DNA from: an uncultured Porphyromonas sp.
Lineage (GTDB): Bacteria; Bacteroidota; Bacteroidia; Bacteroidales; Porphyromonadaceae
Direction: 5' to 3'
Assembly: GCA_946997275.1 (NCBI GenBank)
Contig: CAMPUN010000113.1
Span: forward strand, 1-5,053
DNA: 5,053 nt
Position numbers and translations under genes: made by a program. The notes beneath the pieces are model-generated. The model did no database searches. It was not told the origin of the DNA and worked only from the letters and a program-made list of their open reading frames with translations. This document shows, in pieces, positions 1 to 5,053 of the stretch. Within the stretch, counting starts at the first letter, position 1. Each line of letters starts with the position of its first letter.

Positions 1-11
1 GGTTAGAGGGG
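1..11. repeat. Edge of the 7-base (RRTTAGA) repeat
   Basis: The first bases, GGTTAGA followed by GGGG, match a unit of the 7-base repeat seen in full at 2187-2235. In both places the 7-base units lie directly left of the 9-base repeat. The array probably continues to the left of the window. On the minus strand these bases supply the TAA (5-3) that closes the X-Ser-Asp frame of the adjoining array. Confidence 0.55.
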
Positions 12-263
12 ATCGGAGGTATCGGAGCTATCTGAGCTATCGGAGGGATCTGAGCCATCGGAGCTATCGGAGGTATCTGAGCTGTCGGAGGTATCGGAGG
101 TATCGGAGAGATCGGAGGAATCGGAGCTATCGGAGCCATCTGAGCTGTCGGAGGTATCGGAGGTATCGGAGGTATCGGAGTGATCGGAGCCATCGGAGGT
201 ATCTGAGCTATCGGAGGGATCGGAGCTATCGGAGTGATCGGAGGTATCGGAGGTATCGGAGGG
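12..263. repeat. Tandem array of 28 nine-base units (consensus ATCGGAGNN)
   Basis: Twenty-eight uninterrupted units of exactly nine bases fill this stretch. Changes are confined to four positions: base 1 (A, twice G), base 4 (G, five times T) and bases 8-9 (GT, CT, GG, CC, AG, GA, TG). Bases 75-108 recur exactly at 138-171, a shift of seven units, so part of the array arose by segmental duplication. The plus strand has stops in the Ser-Glu-X frame (TGA at 181-183 and 235-237). The minus strand is open in the frame reading X-Ser-Asp, with X being Thr, Ser, Pro, Gly, His or Leu. That frame runs from a TGA at 320-318 to a TAA at 5-3 and contains no ATG, GTG or TTG. I therefore annotate a repeat, not a gene. 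The copy number is likely to vary between strains. Confidence 0.95.
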
Positions 264-271
264 AGAAGCGA

Positions 272-541
272 GACGAGTAGCCCGCTGTAGGGACGCACGA
301 TCTGTGCGTCCGTTGAATCAAAGGTTACGGCGTCCCGTTGTATCAAAGGTTACGGTGTTTCGTTGTGTCAAAGGTTACGGCGTCCGTGGTTTTAACGGGA
401 ACGGACGCACAGATCGTGCGTTCCTACATTTCGCTACACGTCAAAATCGCTACACGTCTTGCTTTGACACAACGGACGCACAGATCGTGCGTCCCTACAT
501 TTTGCTACTCGTCTCGTGCGTCCCTACAGCGGTTGCCCGTC
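272..541. repeat. Palindromic intergenic cassette A
   Basis: This is a repeat-rich, probably non-coding cassette. Its arms, 272-323 and 462-513, are inverted copies of each other over 52 bases, with six mismatches by eye. Each arm contains a hairpin of the form GGACGCAC, 5 bases, GTGCGTCC (291-311 and 474-494). A third, imperfect copy lies at 403-422. An outer perfect inverted repeat of 19 bases pairs 282-300 with 514-532. Between the arms are three 25-base tandem units (311-385). Read in reverse complement, the cassette is collinear in blocks with cassette B at 2389-2590. No transposase, target-site duplication or RNA gene is visible. It may be a miniature mobile element or a REP-like palindrome. 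Open frames across it (304-588, 338-628) are made of repeat sequence and match no protein I recognise. Confidence 0.8.
311..385. repeat. Three 25-base tandem units inside cassette A
   Basis: The 20-base core CGTTGTATCAAAGGTTACGG, with changes at two positions, starts at 311, 336 and 361. Each core is followed by five bases (CGTCC, TGTTT, CGTCC). The same core, inverted, begins the right arm of cassette B near 2525-2544. A diverged pair of units with 24-base spacing lies at 2389-2424. Confidence 0.85.
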
Positions 542-570
542 GGCTGGTTCGACAACGGACGCGGTCGTGC

Positions 571-602
571 TTTGGTCGGGCTACATAATTTTAGTACCTT
601 TG
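571..602 (+). promoter_or_regulatory. Bacteroidota-type promoter of tig
   Basis: TTTG at 571-574 and TACCTTTG at 595-602 are separated by 20 bases. This fits the -33/-7 consensus of the primary sigma factor in Bacteroidota (TTTG, about 19 bases, TAnnTTTG). The tig start codon follows 38 bases after the -7 box. That predicts a short leader of roughly 30 bases with no Shine-Dalgarno sequence, which is usual in this phylum. The -33 box sits just beyond the end of cassette A. The match is by consensus only. Confidence 0.75.
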
Positions 603-640
603 TACCCTACAAGTATACACGCATATAGCATATTAGTCCT

Positions 641-2083
641 ATGAACATATCACACGAGCTTAAAGACGATAGTGTCGTCCTCCTAAATATCACGCTCTCT
701 AGTGAAGATATCAAAGAGCAGGTTGCTGACCAGCTGAAGCATCTGCGCAAAACCGCCGAAATGCCAGGCTTTCGCCCAGGCAAGACCCCGGCTTCACTCA
801 TTGAGAAGAAGTATGGTCAGGCAGTACGCTTTAGAGTGATCAACGAGATGACCTCGGAGGAGATCCGCCACTACCTCAAGGATCAAGGTCTCCAGACCGT
901 CGGAGGGCTGATCATGGAGCAAGATGACAACACCTATACGCCTGAGCAGACGGACTATAAGCTACAAGTATCTGCGGGCCTCATGCCGGACTTCCCCGAG
1001 AAGATCGATAGCAGCGTCACGCTACCTTACTACACTGTCCAGACTAACGATGAGGAGATCGATCAGATGATCCTCAACGCTCAGGAGAGTGCAGGCGAGC
1101 GCACCGAGGTGGAGGATGTCCAGGAGAAGGATGTGCTCTATGTCTCCGTACAGGAGCTAGACGATAAGGGTCAGCACGCTGCTGAGGGCATCACCCTGGA
1201 GGAGAGCTACATCATGCCTCTGTACGTGACCAATGAGGAGATCCGCGCAGAGATCCTCAAGGCGCACAAGGGCGACACGCTTACCATAGACCTTCACAAG
1301 GCGTATGACGGTAGCGAGGTCGAGATCGCTTCATTCCTACAGATCAAGCAGGAAGAGGTTCACGAGCACAAGAACCCCTTTGAGATCAAGATTAAGCGTA
1401 TCCTGCGCAACAACCCAAGCCCCATTGACGAGAAGCTCTATAAGTTGATGCTCGGCCCGACGACGGAGGTGTCCAGCGAGGAGGAGCTCAGATCTGAGCT
1501 CAAGAGATTACAGGGCGAGCGCAACGACGCTATGGCCAACGATATCTTTACCACCGTCGCCTCTAAGTATCTCGTCGAGAAGATCCAGGGGCTGCCTTTC
1601 CCAGACAAGCACCTAGCACTCCTAATAGGCGACAAGACAGAGGAGGAGACACAAGAGGCTTACGACGAGCGTGTCAACAAGATCCTACCATACGTACGCT
1701 ACCAGTCTATGCTCGCAACGCTCAATAAGCAGCTAGGCGTGGAGGTGTCCAACGAACTCGTTCGTAAGATCGTGAGAGAGGGTGTGATGAGACAGATACA
1801 GTCCGCCGGCCTTGGTCAGCTACTCTCCAACGATGAGTTGGTCGAGAGCATCGTCAATAGTACGATGGAGAAAAACGACGAGCAACTCTTCAGCGCTAAG
1901 GAGCAGGCCAAGGAGCAAGCTTTCGCAGCAAAGGTCAAGGAGCTGGTTACGCTCGATGAGCAGAAGCCCCTCACGGTCAAAGAGCTTTACGAGGTACACG
2001 CAGAGCTACAAAAGAAGATCAACAACCTCCTCGGCTTCGGAGACGAGGAGACCGCAGAGGAGCCCGCAGAGAAAGAGGCTTAA
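641..2083 (+). CDS. tig: Trigger factor (ribosome-associated chaperone)
   Basis: The 480-residue product is trigger factor, a cytosolic chaperone that docks at the ribosome exit tunnel and shields nascent chains. The N-terminal ribosome-binding domain (about 1-115) carries the signature GFRPGKTP at residues 43-50, the same position as GFRKGK in the E. coli protein, which supports the ATG at 641. The middle segment (about 150-255), where the FKBP-type prolyl isomerase domain belongs, lacks recognisable FKBP motifs, so isomerase activity is doubtful. The rest (about 260-450) is helical and charged, as expected for the substrate-cradling arms, and ends in a Glu/Ala/Lys-rich tail (from about 468). 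It is somewhat longer than the E. coli protein (432). The gene has its own promoter (571-602) and terminator (2117-2163), so it appears monocistronic. No clpP or clpX follows it. Identity is secure; the isomerase comment is inference. Confidence 0.97.
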   Translation: MNISHELKDDSVVLLNITLSSEDIKEQVADQLKHLRKTAEMPGFRPGKTPASLIEKKYGQAVRFRVINEMTSEEIRHYLKDQGLQTVGGLIMEQDDNTYTPEQTDYKLQVSAGLMPDFPEKIDSSVTLPYYTVQTNDEEIDQMILNAQESAGERTEVEDVQEKDVLYVSVQELDDKGQHAAEGITLEESYIMPLYVTNEEIRAEILKAHKGDTLTIDLHKAYDGSEVEIASFLQIKQEEVHEHKNPFEIKIKRILRNNPSPIDEKLYKLMLGPTTEVSSEEELRSELKRLQGERNDAMANDIFTTVASKYLVEKIQGLPFPDKHLALLIGDKTEEETQEAYDERVNKILPYVRYQSMLATLNKQLGVEVSNELVRKIVREGVMRQIQSAGLGQLLSNDELVESIVNSTMEKNDEQLFSAKEQAKEQAFAAKVKELVTLDEQKPLTVKELYEVHAELQKKINNLLGFGDEETAEEPAEKEA

Positions 2084-2116
2084 GCTCGAGTAGCACCGTC
2101 TCCCAAGCATACCGTT

Positions 2117-2163
2117 AGCGGGATCATCTCACCGATGTGTGAGGTGATCCCGCTGATGTTTTT
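2117..2163 (+). terminator. Intrinsic terminator of tig
   Basis: A 16-base stem (2117-2132 with 2139-2154, one G-T wobble) closes a six-base loop (CGATGT). After four more bases comes a run of five T (2159-2163). It begins 34 bases after the tig stop codon. The stem is long and GC-rich. On the minus strand there is no T-run beyond the stem, so it should act mainly on transcripts from the left. Confidence 0.9.
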
Positions 2164-2186
2164 GTCGGAGAGGGGAGAGGGAGAGA

Positions 2187-2235
2187 GATTAGAGGTTAGA
2201 GATTAGAGGTTAGAGGTTAGAGATTAGAAGTTAGA
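2187..2235. repeat. Seven 7-base tandem units (RRTTAGA)
   Basis: Seven consecutive units follow the pattern GATTAGA, GGTTAGA, GATTAGA, GGTTAGA, GGTTAGA, GATTAGA, AGTTAGA. A purine-rich stretch (2168-2186) precedes them and the 9-base repeat follows directly. The same 7-mer-then-9-mer order and orientation is seen at the left edge of the window (1-263). No function is apparent. Confidence 0.9.
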
Positions 2236-2280
2236 GCTATCAGAGTGATCTGAGGAATCGGAAGGATCCGAAGAACGCAT
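2224..2280 (-). other. Possible micro-ORF encoding Ser-Asp repeats
   Basis: On the minus strand an ATG (2280-2278) opens an 18-codon frame reading MRSSDPSDSSDHSDSSNF, closed by TAA at 2226-2224. It is the same X-Ser-Asp repeat encoded by the long array at 12-263, here with a start codon. An in-frame TAG (2292-2290) lies just upstream, so it cannot be extended with that frame. There is no ribosome binding site or promoter that I can point to. It may be a decayed remnant of a longer Ser-Asp repeat region or chance. I list it because the frame is preserved, not as a confident gene. Confidence 0.2.
2239..2274. repeat. Four diverged units of the nine-base repeat
   Basis: ATCAGAGTG, ATCTGAGGA, ATCGGAAGG and ATCCGAAGA follow one another in register. 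They are clearly the same family as the array at 12-263. Base 4 takes all four values, and base 7, constant in the long array, changes to A twice. The more mixed units suggest an older, contracted copy of the array. Confidence 0.85.
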
Positions 2281-2346
2281 GAGCCGTGTCTAGGCTATAG
2301 GCAGATCTTGGGCGCAATAGCGTGCACGCTCGATTGTCATCTATAT

Positions 2347-2354
2347 TACCTTTG
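2347..2354 (+). promoter_or_regulatory. Promoter-like -7 box with no gene behind it
   Basis: TACCTTTG is identical to the -7 box of the tig promoter and is followed by GCAC. No TTTG or TTG lies 19-20 bases upstream; the nearest TTG (2334-2336) is only 10 bases away. Rightward transcription would cross cassette B and run antisense into the 3' end of the acyltransferase gene. It may be a weak or chance element. Confidence 0.3.
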
Positions 2355-2388
2355 CACTGTCATCTACTAGGACCTTGCAAAGTAGTCT

Positions 2389-2590
2389 GTGGTATCAAAG
2401 GTTATGGCATCCGTGGTGTCAAAGCGGGACGAGTAACTGTTGTAGGGACGCACGGGAGTGTCTAGTGGAAAGGCGTCCGTCCCCGTTAAAACCATGTCGC
2501 TGGAACATTTGAGGAAACGGTTGTCGTAACCTTTGATACAACGGACGCACACGATCGTGCGTCCCTACAGCGGGTTACACGTCTCGTGCG
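2389..2590. repeat. Palindromic intergenic cassette B (inverted relative of A)
   Basis: Read on the plus strand, this region shares blocks in the same order with the reverse complement of cassette A. They are GTAGGGACGCAC (2442-2453), a block ending in CCCCGTTAAAACCA (2481-2494), CGTAACCTTTGATACAACG (2525-2543) and the hairpin GGACGCAC, 6 bases, GTGCGTCC (2543-2564), followed by CCTACAGCGGG. Its own ends, 2428-2453 and 2557-2583, are imperfect inverted repeats. Two diverged TATCAAAG-type units lie at 2389-2424. It fills the space between the convergent tig and acyltransferase genes. The hairpin has no T-run on either side, so it is not a standard terminator. No protein-coding gene is convincing here. 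Confidence 0.75.
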
Positions 2591-2607
2591 TCTCGTGCGT
2601 CTCGTGC
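2581..2607. repeat. Three nine-base units GTCTCGTGC
   Basis: Three exact tandem copies of GTCTCGTGC follow the right end of cassette B and are followed by a related GTCCCGACG. A single related copy (GTCTCGTGC, 511-519) occurs at the right side of cassette A, so the triplication is local to B. The unit is unrelated in sequence to ATCGGAGNN although it has the same length. Confidence 0.85.
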
Positions 2608-2641
2608 GTCCCGACGGTTTGCGTCCCTCCGGGTTATTCGT

Positions 2642-3814
2642 CTAGGCGTTGCAGAGCGGCTGGGCGTACATCTGGAGGAGCTGCGTGCGCAGTTCGTCGG
2701 CGCTGTAAGCGTCTGTCGGTGCTTTGGCTATCTGCTCCTCGATGTAGCGGAGCGCTTTCTCCTTGTCAGCCTCACTGTAGAGCTCCTTCGGATGGGCTTT
2801 GTGCGGATGGAGGAGGTCGTAGGCGATGTAGTTGATCGGATAGAAGCGGTAGTTGCTATGCAGCTCCGTGTCTATGAGCTCAGCCAGACGTGGATAGAGC
2901 TGTTGCTTCGGCAGGGCGCGTAGCTCGGCCTCGAGCTCAGGGGTGATCAACTCGTTGAGCCGCTTACCGATGGCAAAGTGTACCCGCCCCTTGTAGCCGA
3001 GTAGCCCCGTCTTCATATTGATCAAGTCCTCCTCGGGACCCTTGACATACTGCTCCTCGGGGTGATGCTTGCGCCAGAGTAGCTCGCACGCCTTGAGAAT
3101 GTCGCAAGGATCGTACTCATAGCTAATAGTTGTGGGGGCGATGTTGACACGCATCAGCTGGGTCAGCGGATCGCTGCTTTGCGAGGAGGCGATCATCTTG
3201 AGGACGCTCGGCTGTGTTTTGTCGCTATTATCCTTGGCACGGCCTTCACGCTGGGCGATCCAGACCGACTTGTGGTCCTGCTGTATGCTCCGGTCAATGA
3301 AAGCGGAGAGCGACTGAGCCGCCAGAAGCATCTGTCGGATCGGTAGCGAGCGACGCACGACAAAAGAGTCGTTGAGCTTGACCACCGCCTCGATCCACGG
3401 TCTGCCGAAGAGGTTGTCACCGATAGCAATGCGAGGCATCAAGTAGTTGCGCTCCCGCATGACTAGGTTGAGGAATGCCGAGTCGAGGATGATATCCCTA
3501 TGGTTTGTGATGAAGGTCGTCGGCAGATCACCGCCTAGTCGACTAGCACCGCTGAGCGATACGGAGAAAGTGGTACGCTTCGCCAGCTGCACCACGAGGG
3601 GGTAGGATATGCGCTGCTTAAAGTCGTCAACGCTATGGATACCTTTCAGTTGCTGTATCAGTGCCGTCGTCTCCTCCTCTGAGAGTAGCGCCGATAGGAC
3701 GTGACGTAGCTCAGGTTGGTCGGCTAGCTGTGCGACGACAGCAGGCACCTCCTCATTGAGGTAGGGACGTATGGAGTCGTACTCGTAGGGCTGTGGGGCA
3801 GTGTGTGTGGTCAT
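2642..3814 (-). CDS. PlsB-like glycerophospholipid acyltransferase
   Basis: The 390-residue product belongs to the PlsB/PlsC acyltransferase superfamily, which transfers acyl chains to glycerol-3-phosphate or its 1-acyl form at the cytoplasmic membrane in phospholipid synthesis. Visible motifs are NHRDIILD (residues 104-111, the catalytic His block), IGDNLFGRPW (131-140), FVVRRS (151-156) and AQREGR (187-192). The last three resemble PlsB blocks II and III more than PlsC. His105 and Asp111 are five residues apart rather than the usual four. The part after about 208 has no motif I can name. No signal peptide or clear membrane helix is seen, which suggests peripheral binding. Its ATG overlaps the ddl stop (ATGA, 3814-3811), implying translational coupling. 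Such Bacteroidota genes are often labelled 1-acylglycerol-3-phosphate acyltransferase. The superfamily is secure; the exact substrate is not. Confidence 0.88.
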   Translation of the reverse strand: MTTHTAPQPYEYDSIRPYLNEEVPAVVAQLADQPELRHVLSALLSEEETTALIQQLKGIHSVDDFKQRISYPLVVQLAKRTTFSVSLSGASRLGGDLPTTFITNHRDIILDSAFLNLVMRERNYLMPRIAIGDNLFGRPWIEAVVKLNDSFVVRRSLPIRQMLLAAQSLSAFIDRSIQQDHKSVWIAQREGRAKDNSDKTQPSVLKMIASSQSSDPLTQLMRVNIAPTTISYEYDPCDILKACELLWRKHHPEEQYVKGPEEDLINMKTGLLGYKGRVHFAIGKRLNELITPELEAELRALPKQQLYPRLAELIDTELHSNYRFYPINYIAYDLLHPHKAHPKELYSEADKEKALRYIEEQIAKAPTDAYSADELRTQLLQMYAQPLCNA

Positions 3815-4800
3815 GATAGTTTGCTCTTAATGATACGTGTGATGAGGTCGCTCAGCTGCAGTCCAGCAGCGCGTACCTGCTGAGGTATGAAGCTGGCCTC
3901 CGTCATGCCAGGGGTCGTATTGACCTCCAACAATGTGGGGATACCGTCCGCCTCGATGATGAAGTCTATGCGTACGAAGCCGTAGCAGTCTAGTAGGTGG
4001 GCGATCGTCAGCGAAGTCTCCTGTACCCGCTGTGTCAGCTCAGGCGATATGCGTGCTGGCGTTATCTCGTCGCTCTTGCCGTAGTACTTAGCGTCATAGT
4101 CGAAGAATGTATCGTGCGTCACTACTTCGGTGACGGGCAGTGCGAAAGCTTCGTCGGGGAGGATCACGCAACCGCAGGTCACCTCGGTGCCAACGATACA
4201 CTCCTCAACGAGTACATCGGGTGCAGCCGTGTAAGCGTCCGCCACCGCGGTGGCGAGCTGATCCCACTGCTCGATGCGCGTCGTGGCGATGCTGGAGCCT
4301 CCCGTATTAGGCTTGACAAAGAGCGGTAGACGTAGCGTGGACTCGATCTGCTGTTGCTCTTCGGGCGAAAGCTTCTTCGTCTGATTGCGGAGACAGTGCG
4401 AGCGAGCGATGCGCAAGCCGTGATGCGCTAGGTAAGCGTTGCACGCCTCCTTATTGAAGGTCAAAGCTTCGCAGAGCACGCCCCCCGTCGTGTAGGGGAT
4501 GCCGAGCATATCGAGGTAACCCTGCAGGAGACCATTCTCTCCAGGGGTGCCGTGGATGGTAATGTAAGCTACTGCGAAGGTAACCTCCTCTGCGCCAAAG
4601 CGTGCGACTAGTGCGCGATCTATCGTTCCCTCACGACCTGTGGCATCGGTCACGCTCCACGCATCGGCTGTGATGGTGACCAGGTAAGGGGTGAAGAGGC
4701 TCTGATCAATCTGCTTGAGGATCGTCTGGGCGCTGCGCTGCGAGACCTCTGCCTCGCCAGAGTATCCGCCACAGATGATCGCAATGTTGGGTTTGTCCAT
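3811..4800 (-). CDS. ddl: D-alanine--D-alanine ligase
   Basis: This ATP-grasp enzyme joins two D-alanines in the cytoplasm, giving the dipeptide that MurF adds to the peptidoglycan precursor. I start it at the ATG at 4800, giving 329 residues. That places the N-terminal strand and loop IAIICGGYSGEAEVS (6-20) as in the family, with Glu18 matching Glu15 of E. coli DdlB. Other marks are HGTPGENG (83-90), the ATP-binding KPNTGGSS (163-170), DYDAKYYGK (234-242) and the metal-binding set Arg277, Asp279, Glu292 and Asn294 in RIDF and LLEVNTTPGM. Tyr239 in the omega loop corresponds to DdlB Tyr216, as in D-Ala-D-Ala rather than D-Ala-D-lactate ligases. An in-frame ATG at 4857 would add 19 residues and overlap rluD by 29 bases; that is unlikely. 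The gene lies 28 bases after rluD and overlaps the acyltransferase by 4. Confidence 0.96.
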   Translation of the reverse strand: MDKPNIAIICGGYSGEAEVSQRSAQTILKQIDQSLFTPYLVTITADAWSVTDATGREGTIDRALVARFGAEEVTFAVAYITIHGTPGENGLLQGYLDMLGIPYTTGGVLCEALTFNKEACNAYLAHHGLRIARSHCLRNQTKKLSPEEQQQIESTLRLPLFVKPNTGGSSIATTRIEQWDQLATAVADAYTAAPDVLVEECIVGTEVTCGCVILPDEAFALPVTEVVTHDTFFDYDAKYYGKSDEITPARISPELTQRVQETSLTIAHLLDCYGFVRIDFIIEADGIPTLLEVNTTPGMTEASFIPQQVRAAGLQLSDLITRIIKSKLS

Positions 4801-4828
4801 AAGGTATGATGGGATATTGCAATGGTTC

Positions 4829-5053
4829 TTATTTAGAGAGTTCGAGGGGTGCCACATAGCGTCTCCACTTCTCTATGAGCTGGCTCATATCGTCGGGTAG
4901 TGGTGCTGAGAAGTGCATCCGCTCCCCCGTCGTGGGGTGGTCGAAGGCAAGGGTCTCAGCGTGCAATGCTTGGCGAGGGCAGATCTTGAGGCAGTTATTG
5001 ATAAGTCCTGGAACACCCAGACCTTTGGATCGAAGTTGGTCGACTACCTCCTG
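4829..5053 (-). CDS. RluD-type 23S rRNA pseudouridine synthase, C-terminal part
   Basis: Only the last 74 codons are present; the 5' part, including the catalytic Asp region, lies beyond the right edge. The visible protein ends with RQALHAETLAFDHPTTGE (residues 28-45 of the fragment), the conserved C-terminal block of RluA/RluD-family synthases (usually RQALHA, then HP and TGE), followed by FSAPLPDDM. Enzymes of this family convert uridines in 23S rRNA, or sometimes tRNA, to pseudouridine. In Bacteroidota an RluD-like gene commonly precedes ddl, which fits here. The stop TAA is at 4831-4829. Whether it is RluD itself rather than RluA or RluC cannot be settled from this piece, so I leave the symbol empty. 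Confidence 0.9.
   Translation of the reverse strand, partial: QEVVDQLRSKGLGVPGLINNCLKICPRQALHAETLAFDHPTTGERMHFSAPLPDDMSQLIEKWRRYVAPLELSK

Noticed and set aside
12..263. CRISPR array
   Set aside because: The units are nine bases and directly contiguous, with no spacers, and there are no cas genes.
304..628. Two overlapping plus-strand open frames (304-588 and 338-628)
   Set aside because: They consist of the hairpins and tandem units of cassette A translated in two frames, and one runs past the tig promoter. Similar peptides appear in cassette B frames only because the DNA is repeated. They may be found in databases as hypothetical proteins, but nothing supports translation.
607..801. Minus-strand open frame opposite the start of tig
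   Set aside because: It is a shadow of the well-supported tig frame. The same holds for 1438-1635, 1812-2093, 3132-3317, 3193-3429, 3997-4329 and 4715-4900 inside or opposite the other genes.
2367..2552. Minus-strand open frame of 61 codons in cassette B
   Set aside because: Its protein repeats FDTTD-type segments that come from the TCAAAGG/hairpin repeats. It has no recognisable domain and coincides with the inverted repeat structure.
2543..2564. Terminator of the minus-strand operon
   Set aside because: The hairpin is strong and lies about 80 bases after the acyltransferase stop, but no T-run follows on the minus strand, and the same hairpin occurs in cassette A upstream of tig. It may slow transcription, but I cannot call it an intrinsic terminator.
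2533..2835. Plus-strand open frame of 100 codons
   Set aside because: It begins in the cassette B repeats and runs antisense through the 3' end of the acyltransferase gene. Its Arg/Cys-rich composition is typical of a shadow frame.
4801..4857. Longer ddl starting at the ATG at 4857
   Set aside because: The extra 19 residues (beginning MWHPSN) match nothing in the family and would overlap the rluD reading frame. The ATG at 4800 fits family length and the position of the N-terminal motif.

Overview
The window carries part of a bacterial chromosome, most likely from the phylum Bacteroidota and probably a Porphyromonas species of the asaccharolytica/uenonis kind. The pointers are a Bacteroidota-type promoter (TTTG, 20 bases, TACCTTTG) in front of the first gene, start codons without Shine-Dalgarno sequences, a base composition near one half G+C, and the order rluD, ddl, PlsB-like acyltransferase, which I recall from Bacteroides and Porphyromonas. 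The genus is an inference from recall, not a search.

Layout. 1-541 has no gene. It holds a 28-copy array of a 9-base repeat and then a palindromic repeat cassette (A). A promoter at 571-602 drives tig (641-2083, trigger factor), which ends at a strong intrinsic terminator (2117-2163). From 2164 to 2641 there is again no convincing gene: a 7-base tandem repeat, a short stretch of the same 9-base repeat, a promoter-like element and a second cassette (B), which is an inverted relative of A. From 2642 to the right edge, three genes lie on the minus strand: the 3' end of an RluD-type pseudouridine synthase gene, then ddl (D-alanine--D-alanine ligase), then a PlsB-like acyltransferase. They are packed tightly: 28 bases between rluD and ddl, and a 4-base ATGA overlap between ddl and the acyltransferase. 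They probably form one operon whose promoter lies outside the window. It joins rRNA modification, peptidoglycan precursor synthesis and phospholipid synthesis, all growth-linked tasks. tig and this operon converge on the repeat region between them.

The genes are ordinary housekeeping genes. The unusual part is the intergenic DNA. tig is bracketed by two copies of the same compound repeat (7-mers followed by 9-mers, same orientation) and by two cassettes in opposite orientation. Read on the minus strand, the 9-base repeat encodes X-Ser-Asp in every unit, and most changes outside the X codon are silent. This looks like coding sequence, yet the long array has no usual start codon in frame. I see no defence system, CRISPR array, insertion sequence or transfer RNA gene.
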